Shown here: positions 16,392 through 25,861 of the stretch, in pieces
Position numbering within the stretch: the first letter of the stretch is position 1
Layout: each line of letters begins with the position of its first letter
Assembly (NCBI GenBank): GCA_006226685.1
Contig: SBGG01000020.1
Span: 1-64,000 of the forward strand
Reading direction: 5' to 3'
Source: Sphingomonadales bacterium
GTDB taxonomy: Bacteria; Pseudomonadota; Alphaproteobacteria; Sphingomonadales; Sphingomonadaceae
DNA: 64,000 nucleotides
Program-made: the position numbers and the translations under genes
Notes under the pieces: generated by a model
What the model was told of the DNA's origin: nothing
Database searches by the model: none
What the model saw: only the letters and a program-made list of their open reading frames with translations

Positions 16392-17930
16392 ATGGCCTCT
16401 TTGCTTCCGCACAATGTCAGCGACGCCTCTTTTCGCAAGGCGCTGACCGAATTTCGCTCGATCCTGGGCAACCAATGGGTGCTGGACAGCGAGGAAGACC
16501 GGCTCAGCTATCTCGACCCCTATGCGATGGGCGACGGCAGCAACCATGACTGCTCCGCCATTCTGGCCCCCTCCTCGACCGAGGAAGTGCAGGCGATCGT
16601 GCGCGCGGCCAACACCCATAAGATTCCTCTCTGGCCGTTCGGGCGCGGCAAGAATCTGGGCTATGGCGGATCTTCGCCCAAGGAACGCGGCGACGTTATC
16701 CTCGACCTCAGCCGGATGAACAAGATCATCACTGTCGACGAGCAACAGGCAAACTGCCTGCTGGAACCGGGCGTCGGCTATTTCGACCTGTTCCGGCACC
16801 TCAAGGAAAACAAGATCCCGCTGTGGATGTCGGTTCCCGGCAACAGCTGGGGCAGCGTGATCGGCAACGCGCTGGACCGCGGCATCGGCTACACCCCTTA
16901 TGGCGACCATTGCGAGCAGATCTGCGGCATGGAAGTCGTCCTGCCCAATGGAGATGTTATTCGCACCGGCATGGGCGCGATGGAGAATTCCGCCTCCTGG
17001 CAGGCCTATAAATATGGCTTCGGCCCGAGCTGGGACCAGATGTTCATGCAATCCAATTTCGGCATCGTCACCAAGGCGGGCCTGTGGTTGCAGCCGGAAC
17101 CCGAAATGACGGCCAAGATCGAACTCGCCCTCCCCAAATTCGAGGATGCGGAATGGGCGATCGATATTCTCACCGATCTGCGGCGCCGCGATGTCATTCA
17201 GCATAATATCGTGTTCGGCACGCCGGTCCGGGCCGCGTCCGTCATGTCTCAGCGGGCCGACTGGTATGAAGGCGAGGGCGCGCTGCCCGATGCGGTCAGC
17301 GAAGAGATGATGAAAAAGCTCGGCCTCGGCTGGTGGAACGCAAAAATCAATCTGTTCGGCCATGAAGGCGTGGTCACGGCGCAGATCGACCTGATCCGCA
17401 AGCTGTTCGAACCGAAAATGGGCCGGGAACTGAAATTTCAGACCTGGCGCAAGGGCGATCCCGAGGAACAGTCGGCGCAGGGCATTCCCACGACCATGGG
17501 CCTGCAATGCGTCAACTGGTATGGCGGTCGCGGCGGCCATCTGAGCTTTGCGCCTGTCCTCCCCGCCGACGGCAAGCTTGCCTTCGCCTATGCGAAGAAG
17601 ATCAAGGCCTATTATGAGGAAATCGGGCAGGATTATTATGCCAGCTTCACCATCGGCCGCCGCCACATCAACAATGTCAGCCTGATCCTCTATAATCGCG
17701 ACGACCCGGCGATGGTCGAGCGGGCGGACAAGCTGTATCGCCATCTTCTGGCCGAAGCCGCCAGTCAGGGTTTCGCCGAATATCGCGGCCATATCTCCTA
17801 TATGGATGCGGTTGCGGAAACCTATAATTTCGGGGGCAATGCGCTGCGCACGCTCAACAATCGCGTCAAGGCATGCCTCGATCCCAATAATATCATAGCG
17901 CCGGGCCGCAACGGTATCGGCAGCCGTTAA
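16392..17930 (+). CDS. VAO/PCMH-family FAD oxidoreductase (4-cresol dehydrogenase / eugenol hydroxylase flavoprotein type)
   Basis: This 512-residue protein has an N-terminal PP-loop FAD-binding domain (WPFGRGKNLGYGGSSP, then SVPGNSWGSVIGNALDRGIGYTPYGDH) and the C-terminal cap domain of vanillyl-alcohol-oxidase-type enzymes. H383 in GGHLSFAPV is the likely position of covalent FAD attachment; 4-cresol dehydrogenase uses a tyrosine and vanillyl-alcohol oxidase a histidine, so this protein looks VAO-like there, although I could not align it formally. Family members oxidise the benzylic carbon of p-alkylphenols through a quinone methide. The next gene encodes a c-type cytochrome, so electrons probably pass to cytochrome c rather than O2. 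ATG after AGGAG. Confidence 0.87.
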   Translation: MASLLPHNVSDASFRKALTEFRSILGNQWVLDSEEDRLSYLDPYAMGDGSNHDCSAILAPSSTEEVQAIVRAANTHKIPLWPFGRGKNLGYGGSSPKERGDVILDLSRMNKIITVDEQQANCLLEPGVGYFDLFRHLKENKIPLWMSVPGNSWGSVIGNALDRGIGYTPYGDHCEQICGMEVVLPNGDVIRTGMGAMENSASWQAYKYGFGPSWDQMFMQSNFGIVTKAGLWLQPEPEMTAKIELALPKFEDAEWAIDILTDLRRRDVIQHNIVFGTPVRAASVMSQRADWYEGEGALPDAVSEEMMKKLGLGWWNAKINLFGHEGVVTAQIDLIRKLFEPKMGRELKFQTWRKGDPEEQSAQGIPTTMGLQCVNWYGGRGGHLSFAPVLPADGKLAFAYAKKIKAYYEEIGQDYYASFTIGRRHINNVSLILYNRDDPAMVERADKLYRHLLAEAASQGFAEYRGHISYMDAVAETYNFGGNALRTLNNRVKACLDPNNIIAPGRNGIGSR

Positions 17931-17953
17931 GGCACCCGAGGAGAGGAAAGGGC

Positions 17954-18379
17954 ATGACGATGCGAAATCGATTTTCCATTGCCGGCATCGCACCGGGCGT
18001 GCTGATCGCCGGACTGGCGGGCGCGATCGCGCTCGCGGGCTGTTCCGGCGGCGCCGATCCGATACCGGAGGCGCGCGCCGAGACGGCCTCGCCGATCACC
18101 ACGGCCACATTCGGTCTGGGCTCAAAAAATGAGGGCGAACGGCTTTACGGGCAGGAATGCGCGATCTGCCATGTCGGCAAGGCCACCGGCACGATGATGC
18201 TGGGCCGCCGCCTCGGCAAGGATCAGGCGGAACTGCACAAGCGCACCGACCTCGATCCCGATTTCGTGAAGGCGGTGGTCCGTAACGGCCTCGTCAACAT
18301 GCCGCCCTTTTCGCGCGTCGAAGTGACCGACAGCGAGCTAGACAAGATCGCCGCATGGCTGGCCCGGAAGGACCGCTGA
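17954..18379 (+). CDS. c-type cytochrome, lipoprotein (PchC-like partner)
   Basis: The 141-residue protein has a lipoprotein signal ending in LAGC (C30), one haem-binding CAICH (C69, C72, H73) and a probable axial methionine M116 in NMPPF. This layout matches the small cytochrome subunit of 4-cresol dehydrogenase and eugenol hydroxylase, but here with a lipid anchor. It follows the flavoprotein gene by 23 bases behind a strong AGGAGAGG site and would accept its electrons in the periplasm. Its TGA stop overlaps the ATG of the next gene by one base. Confidence 0.88.
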   Translation: MTMRNRFSIAGIAPGVLIAGLAGAIALAGCSGGADPIPEARAETASPITTATFGLGSKNEGERLYGQECAICHVGKATGTMMLGRRLGKDQAELHKRTDLDPDFVKAVVRNGLVNMPPFSRVEVTDSELDKIAAWLARKDR

Positions 18380-18858
18380 TGCTCGATCGCCGCCATCTCC
18401 TCAAATATGCGGCGGCCCTGCCGCTGACCCAGCTTGTCGGGGTTAACGCGCTATCGGCGGCGGATGGCACCGCGCCGATGCGGTTCATCGTCGACACCCG
18501 CCTGCCGGACGCCGCCCACCTGATCGAACAGGCACGGCGCGGAGGCCATCCGGTCCTCGATCCCGAGGGCGAAATCATCCGGCTGATGCTGCGCCCGTCC
18601 GATCCGCTGACCGCCCATGTAGGGTCGCTGCTCGGCCTGACCGGCTATTCCGATTTCATCCTCGCTCAGGACGCGCTGCGCGCCATGGCGCGACCGATGC
18701 GCTATGCGGCCCGGATCGATGGAACGGGACGACACATGCTGTTCGACCGGGAAGGCAGAAACGGCAAAAGCCGCACCGACACCGCAATCGCCACGCTGTT
18801 CGATCCCGCCGCCCTCATCCGCCCGTCCCATGCCACCAGTTTCGTCTGGCTTACCTGA
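18379..18858 (+). CDS. Small exported protein with twin-arginine signal, unknown function
   Basis: The 159-residue protein starts LDRRHLLKYAAALPLTQLVG, a plausible Tat signal with an AxA-like cleavage site near residue 28. The mature part has mixed charge and no cysteine pair, haem motif or membrane segment. I do not recognise the family. The start overlaps the cytochrome stop by one base (TGATG), so it is translated together with the cytochrome. A Tat signal suggests export in folded state, possibly with a cofactor or as a companion of the flavoprotein/cytochrome pair. A maturation or docking role is inference only. Confidence 0.75.
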   Translation: MLDRRHLLKYAAALPLTQLVGVNALSAADGTAPMRFIVDTRLPDAAHLIEQARRGGHPVLDPEGEIIRLMLRPSDPLTAHVGSLLGLTGYSDFILAQDALRAMARPMRYAARIDGTGRHMLFDREGRNGKSRTDTAIATLFDPAALIRPSHATSFVWLT

Positions 18859-18915
18859 CCCCTTTGAACCACGCGCGCTAAAGGGCTGCGGGGTTTTCCA
18901 ATGGAAGATCTTATC

Positions 18916-20532
18916 GTGAGCAATGTACAGTTCGACTATATCGTCATCGGCGGAGGGTCCGCCGGATCGGTGCTGGCCAACCGCCTGAGCGCGGACCCCA
19001 CCAACCGGGTTCTGTTGCTGGAAGCCGGGGGCGAGGCCAACCATCCCTATGTACGGATGCCGCTGGGCTTTCTGCAGGCACTGCGCAACCCGGAACTGGC
19101 CTGGCATTTCCATTCGGAAGCCGAACCGCATGTCAACGGACAGAAATTCATCCTGCCGCGCGGCAAGATGCTGGGCGGCTCGTCCTCGATCAACGGCACG
19201 GTGCATTTTCGCGGGCACCCGACCGATTTCGACGATTGGGCGGCGGCAGGCTGCACCGGCTGGGATTATGAGAGCGTCCTTCCCTATTTCAAACGGTCGG
19301 AAGATCACTGGACCGGCGGCAACAGGTGGCGCGGCAAGGGCGGCCCTATCAGCGTGCAGCCGGTCGATGTCTCGCGCCTGATGGCCGAGGAGGTGCGGGC
19401 TTCGGCCGCACTGCAGGGTTTCCCTTATAATCCCGATTATGACGGCGAGAGCAATGAAGGCTGCGCCGATGTGCAGGTCGCGCTGAAGAACGGCAGCCGG
19501 TGCGGATCGGCCCGTGCCTATCTCGACCCGATCCGCAAACGGACCAATCTTTCGATCATGACCAAGGCGCTGGTCAACCGCATCCTGTTCGACGGCAAGC
19601 GCGCGTCCGGTGTCGAATTCGAGCAGAACGGCACCGTAAAAACCGCGACCGCCGCGCGTGAAATCATCCTGAGCGCGGGCACCTATGGCTCGCCGCAGAT
19701 ATTGATGCTGTCGGGCGTCGGCCCCGGCGGCGACCTGTCGGCACAGGGCATCGGCCTCGTCCAAGACCTGCCCGGCGTCGGCCGGAATTTGCAGGAGCAT
19801 GTGCGCCTCGCCCATCAATATGATGCGGAACCGAAGCCGGAAAACAGCTTCGCACGCGAACTGCGTTTCGACCGCGCGGCTTTCTCGTTCCTGCGCTGGT
19901 ATCTGACCGGCACCGGCAAATTCGCCAACCAGATTGCGGCGGCCTGCATCCTCGCCCGGTCGGAAGAGGGGCTGCGCCGTCCCGACCTCCAGATCATGGT
20001 CAGCCCGGTGCGCGTGGACGCCAATATCTGGTTCCCCGGCATCAGCAAGCCGAAGAAGGACTGTTTCTACAACTCCATCTGCCTGCTGCGCCCGGAAAGC
20101 CGGGGCGCGGTCACGCTACGCGATGCCGATCCGCGGTCGGCGCCGCGCATTCAGCTCAACCTGCTGCAGAATGAGAATGACTGGGCCACCCTGAAAAAGG
20201 GCCTCGCCCTCTCTCGCCGGATATTTTCCGACGGGCCGGTATCGGAAATCGTCACCGAGGAAATCGTGCCCGGCGCCGATATCCGCACCGACGAACAACT
20301 CGACGCGATGAAGGCGCAGCTGACCGGCGTGGTTCACCATCCGGTCGGCACCTGCTCCATGGGCACGGGACCGGAAGCGGTGGTCGATCCCCAACTGCGC
20401 GTGCGCGGCATAGAAGGGCTACGCGTGGCCGATGCCTCGGTGATGCCATTACTCGTCGGCGCCAACACCAACGCGGCTGCGGTCATGATCGGCGAAAAAG
20501 CGTCCGACATGATCCTCGGCAAAACCATCTGA
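18916..20532 (+). CDS. GMC-family FAD oxidoreductase (alcohol/choline dehydrogenase-like)
   Basis: This 538-residue GMC flavoprotein starts with the ADP-binding GGGSAGSVLANRLS. It has the GMC signature GKMLGGSSSINGTVHFRG, the second signature SAGTYGSPQILMLSGVG and the catalytic histidine motif VHHPVGTCSMG. The GTG start has GGAAG 8 bases upstream; an in-frame ATG at 18901 is the alternative. Relatives oxidise primary alcohols to aldehydes. It lies between the alkylphenol-oxidising pair and a second aldehyde dehydrogenase, so oxidation of an aryl alcohol made by the flavoprotein fits the order alcohol, aldehyde, acid. Confidence 0.88.
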   Translation: MSNVQFDYIVIGGGSAGSVLANRLSADPTNRVLLLEAGGEANHPYVRMPLGFLQALRNPELAWHFHSEAEPHVNGQKFILPRGKMLGGSSSINGTVHFRGHPTDFDDWAAAGCTGWDYESVLPYFKRSEDHWTGGNRWRGKGGPISVQPVDVSRLMAEEVRASAALQGFPYNPDYDGESNEGCADVQVALKNGSRCGSARAYLDPIRKRTNLSIMTKALVNRILFDGKRASGVEFEQNGTVKTATAAREIILSAGTYGSPQILMLSGVGPGGDLSAQGIGLVQDLPGVGRNLQEHVRLAHQYDAEPKPENSFARELRFDRAAFSFLRWYLTGTGKFANQIAAACILARSEEGLRRPDLQIMVSPVRVDANIWFPGISKPKKDCFYNSICLLRPESRGAVTLRDADPRSAPRIQLNLLQNENDWATLKKGLALSRRIFSDGPVSEIVTEEIVPGADIRTDEQLDAMKAQLTGVVHHPVGTCSMGTGPEAVVDPQLRVRGIEGLRVADASVMPLLVGANTNAAAVMIGEKASDMILGKTI

Positions 20533-20543
20533 GGAGAGAGACT

Positions 20544-22040
20544 ATGGCGGACATGACAGAACGAACCGCATTGTTCGATCAGGCGCGCCAACAGGCGAAG
20601 AGCCTGTCCGGGCATTTCATCAATGGCCGGTGGGAACAGCAGGATGGCGAGACGATCGCTGTCATCAATCCGGCCGACGAGAGCGTGATCGGCGGCATCG
20701 CGGCGGGCGGCACGGCGGAAATCGACCGGGCGGTGACAACCGCGCGCCAGACGTTCGAAAGCCCAGCCTGGGCGAACATGCCCGCGGCCCAGCGCGAACG
20801 GCTGCTGCTCCGCCTCGCGGATCTGATCGAGGCCCGGCAGGACGAGATCGCGGCGCTGGAAACGCTGGACAATGGCATGCCGTTCATGGTGTCGCGCATG
20901 ATGGCTGTGGCCGGAGCGGTCAGCGCGATCCGCTATAATGCGGGCTGGCCGCGTCGCCTGACCGGCGAGGAAACGCCGGTTTCGGTGCCGGGTAACTGGC
21001 ATGGCTATACCACCCATGACCCGCTGGGCGTTGCCGGGCTGATCGTGCCGTGGAACGCCCCGTTCGCGATCACCTGCTCCAAGGTATCGGCGGCGCTGGC
21101 CGCCGGGTGCACGGTCGTCCTGAAACCCGCCGAGCTGGCGCCGCTTACCGGCCTGTTGCTGGCCGAACTGGTGAGTGAAGCCGGTTTTCCGGACGGCTGC
21201 ATGAACGTGGTAACCGGCCTCGGGTCCGAAGCGGGCGCGGCGCTGGTCGATCATCCCGGCATCGACAAGATTTCGTTCACCGGATCGACCGCGACAGGCC
21301 AGCATATCCTGCGCCAGAGCGCCGGATCGCTGAAACGCGTATCGCTCGAACTGGGCGGCAAGTCGGCGGTTATGGTCTTTTCCGACGCCGATCTCGAAAA
21401 GGCAATCCCCGCGGTCGCCATGGGCATTTTCGGCAATAGCGGGCAGGTCTGCGCGGCGGGATCACGCCTGTTCCTGCACGAGGCAATCTTCGACAAGTTC
21501 ACCGCAGGCCTTGCCGCCTTCGCGGAAAAGCTGGTCGTCGGTGACGGGATGCGGGACGGCGTCAATCTGGGGCCGCTCATCTCCGCCGGACAGAAGAACA
21601 AGGTGATGGGCTATATTGAGGCCGGAAAGGCCGAAGGCGCAACCTTGCTGACGGGCGGCACCGCCCCTTCCTCCCCGGGCTTTTTCGTCAACCCCACCAT
21701 CTTTATCGACGCCAATCCCGACATGCGCATCGTACGGGAAGAAATTTTCGGTCCGGTGCTCAGCGTCATGCGCTTTTCCGATGATGATTTCGATACGCTC
21801 GCCCGCAAGGCGAATGACAGCGTATATGGCCTGTCCGCCTATGTGTGGACGCGCAACCTCGCCTCCGCCCATGAAATGGCGAAACGTCTGCGGTCCGGGT
21901 CGGTCAAAATCAACGGCGCGGGTATGGAATTCGCCCTGCCCTTCGGCGGCTTCCGCCAGTCCGGCATCGGGCGCGAAAATGGCCGCGAGGGCGTGACCGC
22001 CTTTACAGAAACCAAGGCGGTGATGGTCGGCTGGGGCTGA
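20544..22040 (+). CDS. NAD(P)+-dependent aldehyde dehydrogenase
   Basis: This 498-residue classic ALDH has PWNAPF in the cofactor domain, FTGSTATGQ, general base E269 (LELGGKSAVMV) and nucleophile C303 (SGQVCAAGS). The start is an ATG behind GAGGAGAG, 11 bases after the GMC stop, so it is the last gene of the flavoprotein operon. It probably turns the aldehyde from the GMC enzyme into a carboxylate. It differs from the aldehyde dehydrogenase at 10144 in length and active-site surroundings, so the two are not recent duplicates. Confidence 0.9.
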   Translation: MADMTERTALFDQARQQAKSLSGHFINGRWEQQDGETIAVINPADESVIGGIAAGGTAEIDRAVTTARQTFESPAWANMPAAQRERLLLRLADLIEARQDEIAALETLDNGMPFMVSRMMAVAGAVSAIRYNAGWPRRLTGEETPVSVPGNWHGYTTHDPLGVAGLIVPWNAPFAITCSKVSAALAAGCTVVLKPAELAPLTGLLLAELVSEAGFPDGCMNVVTGLGSEAGAALVDHPGIDKISFTGSTATGQHILRQSAGSLKRVSLELGGKSAVMVFSDADLEKAIPAVAMGIFGNSGQVCAAGSRLFLHEAIFDKFTAGLAAFAEKLVVGDGMRDGVNLGPLISAGQKNKVMGYIEAGKAEGATLLTGGTAPSSPGFFVNPTIFIDANPDMRIVREEIFGPVLSVMRFSDDDFDTLARKANDSVYGLSAYVWTRNLASAHEMAKRLRSGSVKINGAGMEFALPFGGFRQSGIGRENGREGVTAFTETKAVMVGWG

Positions 22041-22050
22041 CCCACCATGC

Positions 22051-22089
22051 GGGAGGGAAAGATGCATCAGCCTGATTTCCCTCCCTTTT
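22051..22089 (+). terminator. Rho-independent terminator after the aldehyde dehydrogenase
   Basis: GGGAGGGAAA/TTTCCCTCCC, a perfect 10-bp stem with a 15-base loop, is followed by four T. It starts 10 bases past the stop codon and closes the flavoprotein operon. The rest of the 367-base gap up to 22407 holds only the promoter described next. Confidence 0.8.
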
Positions 22090-22316
22090 CCAAAACAAAC
22101 CGACTCACATGGCCATTATTGCGGCCTCGCTTCGGCCTGACCGGTATCCGATCCACCGGTCATCCTTTTGCATGCAGAATTGCGGCCACTCCGGCCAAAT
22201 GCGTGCCGGCATCTTTCCTCCCCCTTCCTGATCCCGCCTCAACCGCTGGGGGAGGTGTACAAAGAACGTAGTGGCGCGAACCGCAGAAAATGCCAGAATG
22301 CAGCCATTATGGCCGA

Positions 22317-22345
22317 TTGACGGACATCGGCAGACATTGTCTAAT
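22317..22345 (+). promoter_or_regulatory. Sigma70-type promoter for the molybdenum hydroxylase genes
   Basis: TTGACG, 17 bases, TCTAAT: one mismatch to each consensus hexamer. Transcription would start near 22352, about 55 bases before the ATG. No island palindrome is nearby, so these two genes are probably outside the regulon. Confidence 0.6.
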
Positions 22346-22407
22346 ATCGGCTCTGCTGGTCCCGCGAACCGGGGAAGGGATCCAGGCGCGAAAGGGGAAC
22401 CTCGTTA

Positions 22408-22890
22408 ATGGCTTATGATCTCATGATAAACGGCCAGCCCAGACGGGTGAGCGCCACCGAGGACAAACCCCTGCTTTGGGTATTGCGCGAGGATCTCGAC
22501 ATGCCCGGCACGAAATTTGGCTGTGGCGCGGGTCTGTGCGGCGCATGCACCGTGCATGTCGACGGCATGGCGATGCGATCCTGTCAGCTGCCCATCGCCG
22601 AGGCGGTGGGCAAGACAATCACGACGATCGAACATGTCGCCTCCACCCCGCAGGGCAAGGCGATCAGCGAAAGCTGGGTGGCGCTGGACGTGCCGCAATG
22701 CGGCTATTGCCAGGCAGGCCAGATCATGTCGGCCACGGCCCTCCTCAGCGAAAATCCGCAACCCAGCGATGAAGAAATAGAATCGGCGATGAGCGGCAAT
22801 ATCTGCCGCTGCGCCACCTATACCCGCATCCGCTCCGCCATTCGTCAGGCTGCGGGTATCGATGCGAAGGAGGTCCGCCATGCAGGCTGA
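22408..22890 (+). CDS. Isoquinoline 1-oxidoreductase-type subunit with two [2Fe-2S] clusters
   Basis: The 160-residue protein is the small subunit of a xanthine-oxidase-family enzyme. Its ferredoxin-like N-terminus holds [17 protein letters not shown] plus a following cysteine, and the helical C-terminal domain holds [10 protein letters not shown] and ICRCATY; together these bind two [2Fe-2S] clusters. It passes electrons from the molybdenum subunit encoded next, whose start it overlaps by 11 bases. There is no FAD subunit, as expected for the IorAB-type two-subunit enzymes. Confidence 0.9.
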   Translation: MAYDLMINGQPRRVSATEDKPLLWVLREDLDMPGTKFGCGAGLCGACTVHVDGMAMRSCQLPIAEAVGKTITTIEHVASTPQGKAISESWVALDVPQCGYCQAGQIMSATALLSENPQPSDEEIESAMSGNICRCATYTRIRSAIRQAAGIDAKEVRHAG

Positions 22891-25054
22891 GCTCGATCGC
22901 CGCTTCTTCCTGAAGGCAACGCTGCTGGCGGGCGGCACGCTCGCGCTGGATCTGTCGGTTCCGCTGGCCCGCGCGGCGGGTGGTGCCCCGGCCGTGCTGA
23001 ACGCTTTCATCCGCATCGCCCCGGACAATATCGTGACCATCGGCGCAAAGAACCCCGAAATCGGTCAGGGCGTGCGCACCATGTTGCCGATGCTGATCGC
23101 CGAGGAACTGGACGTGGACTGGGCCCAGGTGCGCATAGAGCAGACCATTGCCGACCAGAAAATCTATGGCCCCCAGGTCGCGGGCGGCAGCCGCTCTACC
23201 CCGACCAACTGGTTGCCGCTGCGCAGGGTCGGCGCCGCCGCCCGCGCAATGCTGGTGGAAGCAGCCGCGCACCAATGGGGTGTCGAGGCTTCCACCCTCA
23301 CCACCGGTTCCGGCAAGGTCTTCCACAAGGCCAGCGGCCGCAGCATCCCCTATGCCGAGCTTGCCCCGACCGCCGCGACGCTACCCGCGCCGGATCCCGA
23401 GAAGGTCGCGCTGAAACCCGATACGGCGTTCACGATCATCGGTCATTCCAAAATGGGCGTGGATACCCCGGCCATCGTTTCCGGCAAGCCGCTTTTCGGC
23501 ATCGACACGACCATGCCGGGCATGGTCTATGCCGCGATCGAAATCTGTCCGATGTTCGGCGGCACGCTCAAATCCCATGCGCAGGGACTGGAAAAGAGCA
23601 TGGCCGGCGTCATCGCGACAGTGCCCCTGAACAGCGGCTATGACCCCAAGGGCCCGGCGGACGCGGTCGCCATTGTCGCCAATAGCTGGTGGACCGCCAA
23701 TCAGGCGCGGGAAGCGCTCGCTGCCGAGTGGAATCCGCCCGCCCAGGGGCTTCAGAGCACCGAAGGCTATGAAAAGGCCGCGGCGATGACGCTGGAACAG
23801 CCCCCCCAGCAATCGCTGTTCCAGTCGGGCGATGTGGACGCGGCGCTGAAAGGCGCGGCGAAGACCATCAGCGCCACCTATGGCTATCCGTTCCTCGCCC
23901 ATGGCACGCTGGAACCGATGAACTGCACCGCGCTCTACACCGATGGAAAGATCGAGCTGTGGGCGCCGACGCAGCGCCCCGAAGGCGGCCGCGACGAGAT
24001 TGCCGAGGCGCTCGGCCTGCCGCGGGAAGCGATCCTCATCCACATGACCCGGATTGGCGGCGGCTTTGGCCGCAGGCTGCTCAACGATTATATGGTGCAG
24101 GTCGCGCAGATCGCGAAGGCGCTGCCCGGTCGTCCGGTCAAGATGATCTACAACCGCACCGACGACATCAGGCATGATTTCTACCGCCCTGCCGGTTGGC
24201 ACAAGCTGACCGCCGGGCTGGACGACAAGGGCAGGCTGATCGCCCTGCGCGATCATTTCGTCTCCTTCGGCACGGACGGCCGACCGATCCGCGCGGCGGA
24301 GATGAGTCCGCAGGAACCGCCTGCCCGCCTTATCGATCATGTCGATTACGGCATGTCGCTGCTCGAAACGACGATGCCGACCGGCTGGCTGCGCGCGCCG
24401 ACATCCAACGCAATGGCCTTTACCTTCCAGTCTTTCCTCGACGAGGTTGCGGCGGCTGCCAAAACCGACCTGCCGGACCTGATGCGGACCATATTGGGCG
24501 AAGCGCGGAAACTCCCCGGTGAGGGACGCAACCCGCCCTTCGACACCGGTCGCGCCCATGCGGTGATCGACAAAGTCTGTGCCATGGCGGGCTGGGGCAA
24601 AGCCGGCGCGCCCAAGGGACGGGGCTTCGGCTTTTACTTCAGCCATATGGGCTATTTCGCCGAAGTGGTGGACATCAGCGTTACCGACGGCATCGTCAAG
24701 GTCGACAAGGTCTGGGTCGCGGGCGATGTCGGCCGCCATGTGATCAACCCGATCAATGCGGTCAATCAGGTGGAAGGATCGGTCATCGACGGTCTGGGGC
24801 AGGCGCTAGCCGGGCAGAAAATCGAACTGGTCGACGGCGCGGTGGTGCAAAGCAATTTTCACGACTTCCCGTTGCAGCGCATCGATGCCCGCCCGGCGAT
24901 CGAAACCGCCTTCGTCCTGTCGGACAATGACCCCACCGGTCTTGGCGAACCGGCCCTGCCCCCGGTGATCCCGGCGCTCGTCAATGCGATCTTCGCCGCG
25001 ACCGGCAAGCGTGTCCGCTCGCTGCCGATCACGACAGATATGCTTACGGCCTGA
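22880..25054 (+). CDS. Isoquinoline 1-oxidoreductase-type molybdopterin subunit
   Basis: The 724-residue protein starts with a twin-arginine signal ([15 protein letters not shown]), then the xanthine-dehydrogenase molybdenum-binding fold ([46 protein letters not shown] with the catalytic Glu of GLGEP). IorB-type subunits are periplasmic and oxidise N-heterocycles or aldehydes with water as the oxygen source. AAGGAGG precedes the ATG. The substrate is open: an aldehyde of the neighbouring pathway or an N-heteroaromatic are both possible. No MoCo-sulfuration (XdhC-like) gene is in the window. Confidence 0.9.
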   Translation: MQAELDRRFFLKATLLAGGTLALDLSVPLARAAGGAPAVLNAFIRIAPDNIVTIGAKNPEIGQGVRTMLPMLIAEELDVDWAQVRIEQTIADQKIYGPQVAGGSRSTPTNWLPLRRVGAAARAMLVEAAAHQWGVEASTLTTGSGKVFHKASGRSIPYAELAPTAATLPAPDPEKVALKPDTAFTIIGHSKMGVDTPAIVSGKPLFGIDTTMPGMVYAAIEICPMFGGTLKSHAQGLEKSMAGVIATVPLNSGYDPKGPADAVAIVANSWWTANQAREALAAEWNPPAQGLQSTEGYEKAAAMTLEQPPQQSLFQSGDVDAALKGAAKTISATYGYPFLAHGTLEPMNCTALYTDGKIELWAPTQRPEGGRDEIAEALGLPREAILIHMTRIGGGFGRRLLNDYMVQVAQIAKALPGRPVKMIYNRTDDIRHDFYRPAGWHKLTAGLDDKGRLIALRDHFVSFGTDGRPIRAAEMSPQEPPARLIDHVDYGMSLLETTMPTGWLRAPTSNAMAFTFQSFLDEVAAAAKTDLPDLMRTILGEARKLPGEGRNPPFDTGRAHAVIDKVCAMAGWGKAGAPKGRGFGFYFSHMGYFAEVVDISVTDGIVKVDKVWVAGDVGRHVINPINAVNQVEGSVIDGLGQALAGQKIELVDGAVVQSNFHDFPLQRIDARPAIETAFVLSDNDPTGLGEPALPPVIPALVNAIFAATGKRVRSLPITTDMLTA

Positions 25055-25153
25055 ATATACGGACCGGCATCGGCTTGGGTGGAACGCCCGCCCGGTGCCG
25101 GTGCCGGTTTTCAGGAACGCCGGATGTCGGAAATGGAGGGCACCCGGCGACTG

Positions 25154-25861
25154 TCAGATATGGACAAGATGGGCGACGGCATCCGCAGTTTCGCTGCTGG
25201 TATCCCCCTGCCGCACGATGCGTCCGCCCTGCATCGCCGAATAAAGATCGGCAAGACGCCAGGCAAAGTCCAGATATTGTTCGACGACAAGGATGGTCAT
25301 GCCCATTTCGGTGCGGACATGGCGCAGCGCCGCCTCAATCTGAGCAACGACATTAGGCTGAATCCCCTCGGTCGGTTCATCCAGCAACAACAGGCGCGGA
25401 TCGCCCGCAAGCGCCCGGCCGATGGCAAGCTGCTGTTGCTCGCCACCGGAAAGCAGGCCGCCCTTGCGATGGCGTATCTGCGCCAGCTTGGGAAACAGGT
25501 CAAAGATGAAATCGGGGATCGCCTTCTTGCCATCACGCCGGGCGGCAAGGCCGGAGAGGAGATTCTCCTCGACCGTCAGGAACGGGAAAACATGTCGTCC
25601 CTGCGGTACGATGGCGATGCCGGCGCGGGCGCGCTGATGCGTCGACAGGCGGGTGATGTCCTTCCCGTCAAACAATATCCGCCCTGTCAACGCCGGACGC
25701 AGGCCCATGATCGTGCTGAGCAGCGTCGTCTTGCCTACGCCATTGCGGCCGATAAGCGCGGTCGCCTTGCCCCGGGGCAGAGCGAAATCCACGTCCCACA
25801 ATATGCGGCTCTGGCCATAGCCGCTCGACACGCCGTCAAGGCTGAGCAGATCGCCGCTCAT
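25154..25861 (-). CDS. urtE: Urea ABC transporter ATP-binding protein UrtE
   Basis: This 235-residue ABC ATPase of the branched-chain amino acid (LivF) type has Walker A GRNGVGKTT, Q-loop IVPQGRHVFP, signature LSGGEQQQLAIGRAL and Walker B LLLLDEPTEGIQPNVV. EPTEGIQPN is characteristic of UrtE. It is the last gene of the five-gene minus-strand operon and its ATG overlaps the urtD stop (ATGA). With UrtD it drives uptake of urea or short amides across the inner membrane. Confidence 0.93.
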   Translation of the reverse strand: MSGDLLSLDGVSSGYGQSRILWDVDFALPRGKATALIGRNGVGKTTLLSTIMGLRPALTGRILFDGKDITRLSTHQRARAGIAIVPQGRHVFPFLTVEENLLSGLAARRDGKKAIPDFIFDLFPKLAQIRHRKGGLLSGGEQQQLAIGRALAGDPRLLLLDEPTEGIQPNVVAQIEAALRHVRTEMGMTILVVEQYLDFAWRLADLYSAMQGGRIVRQGDTSSETADAVAHLVHI

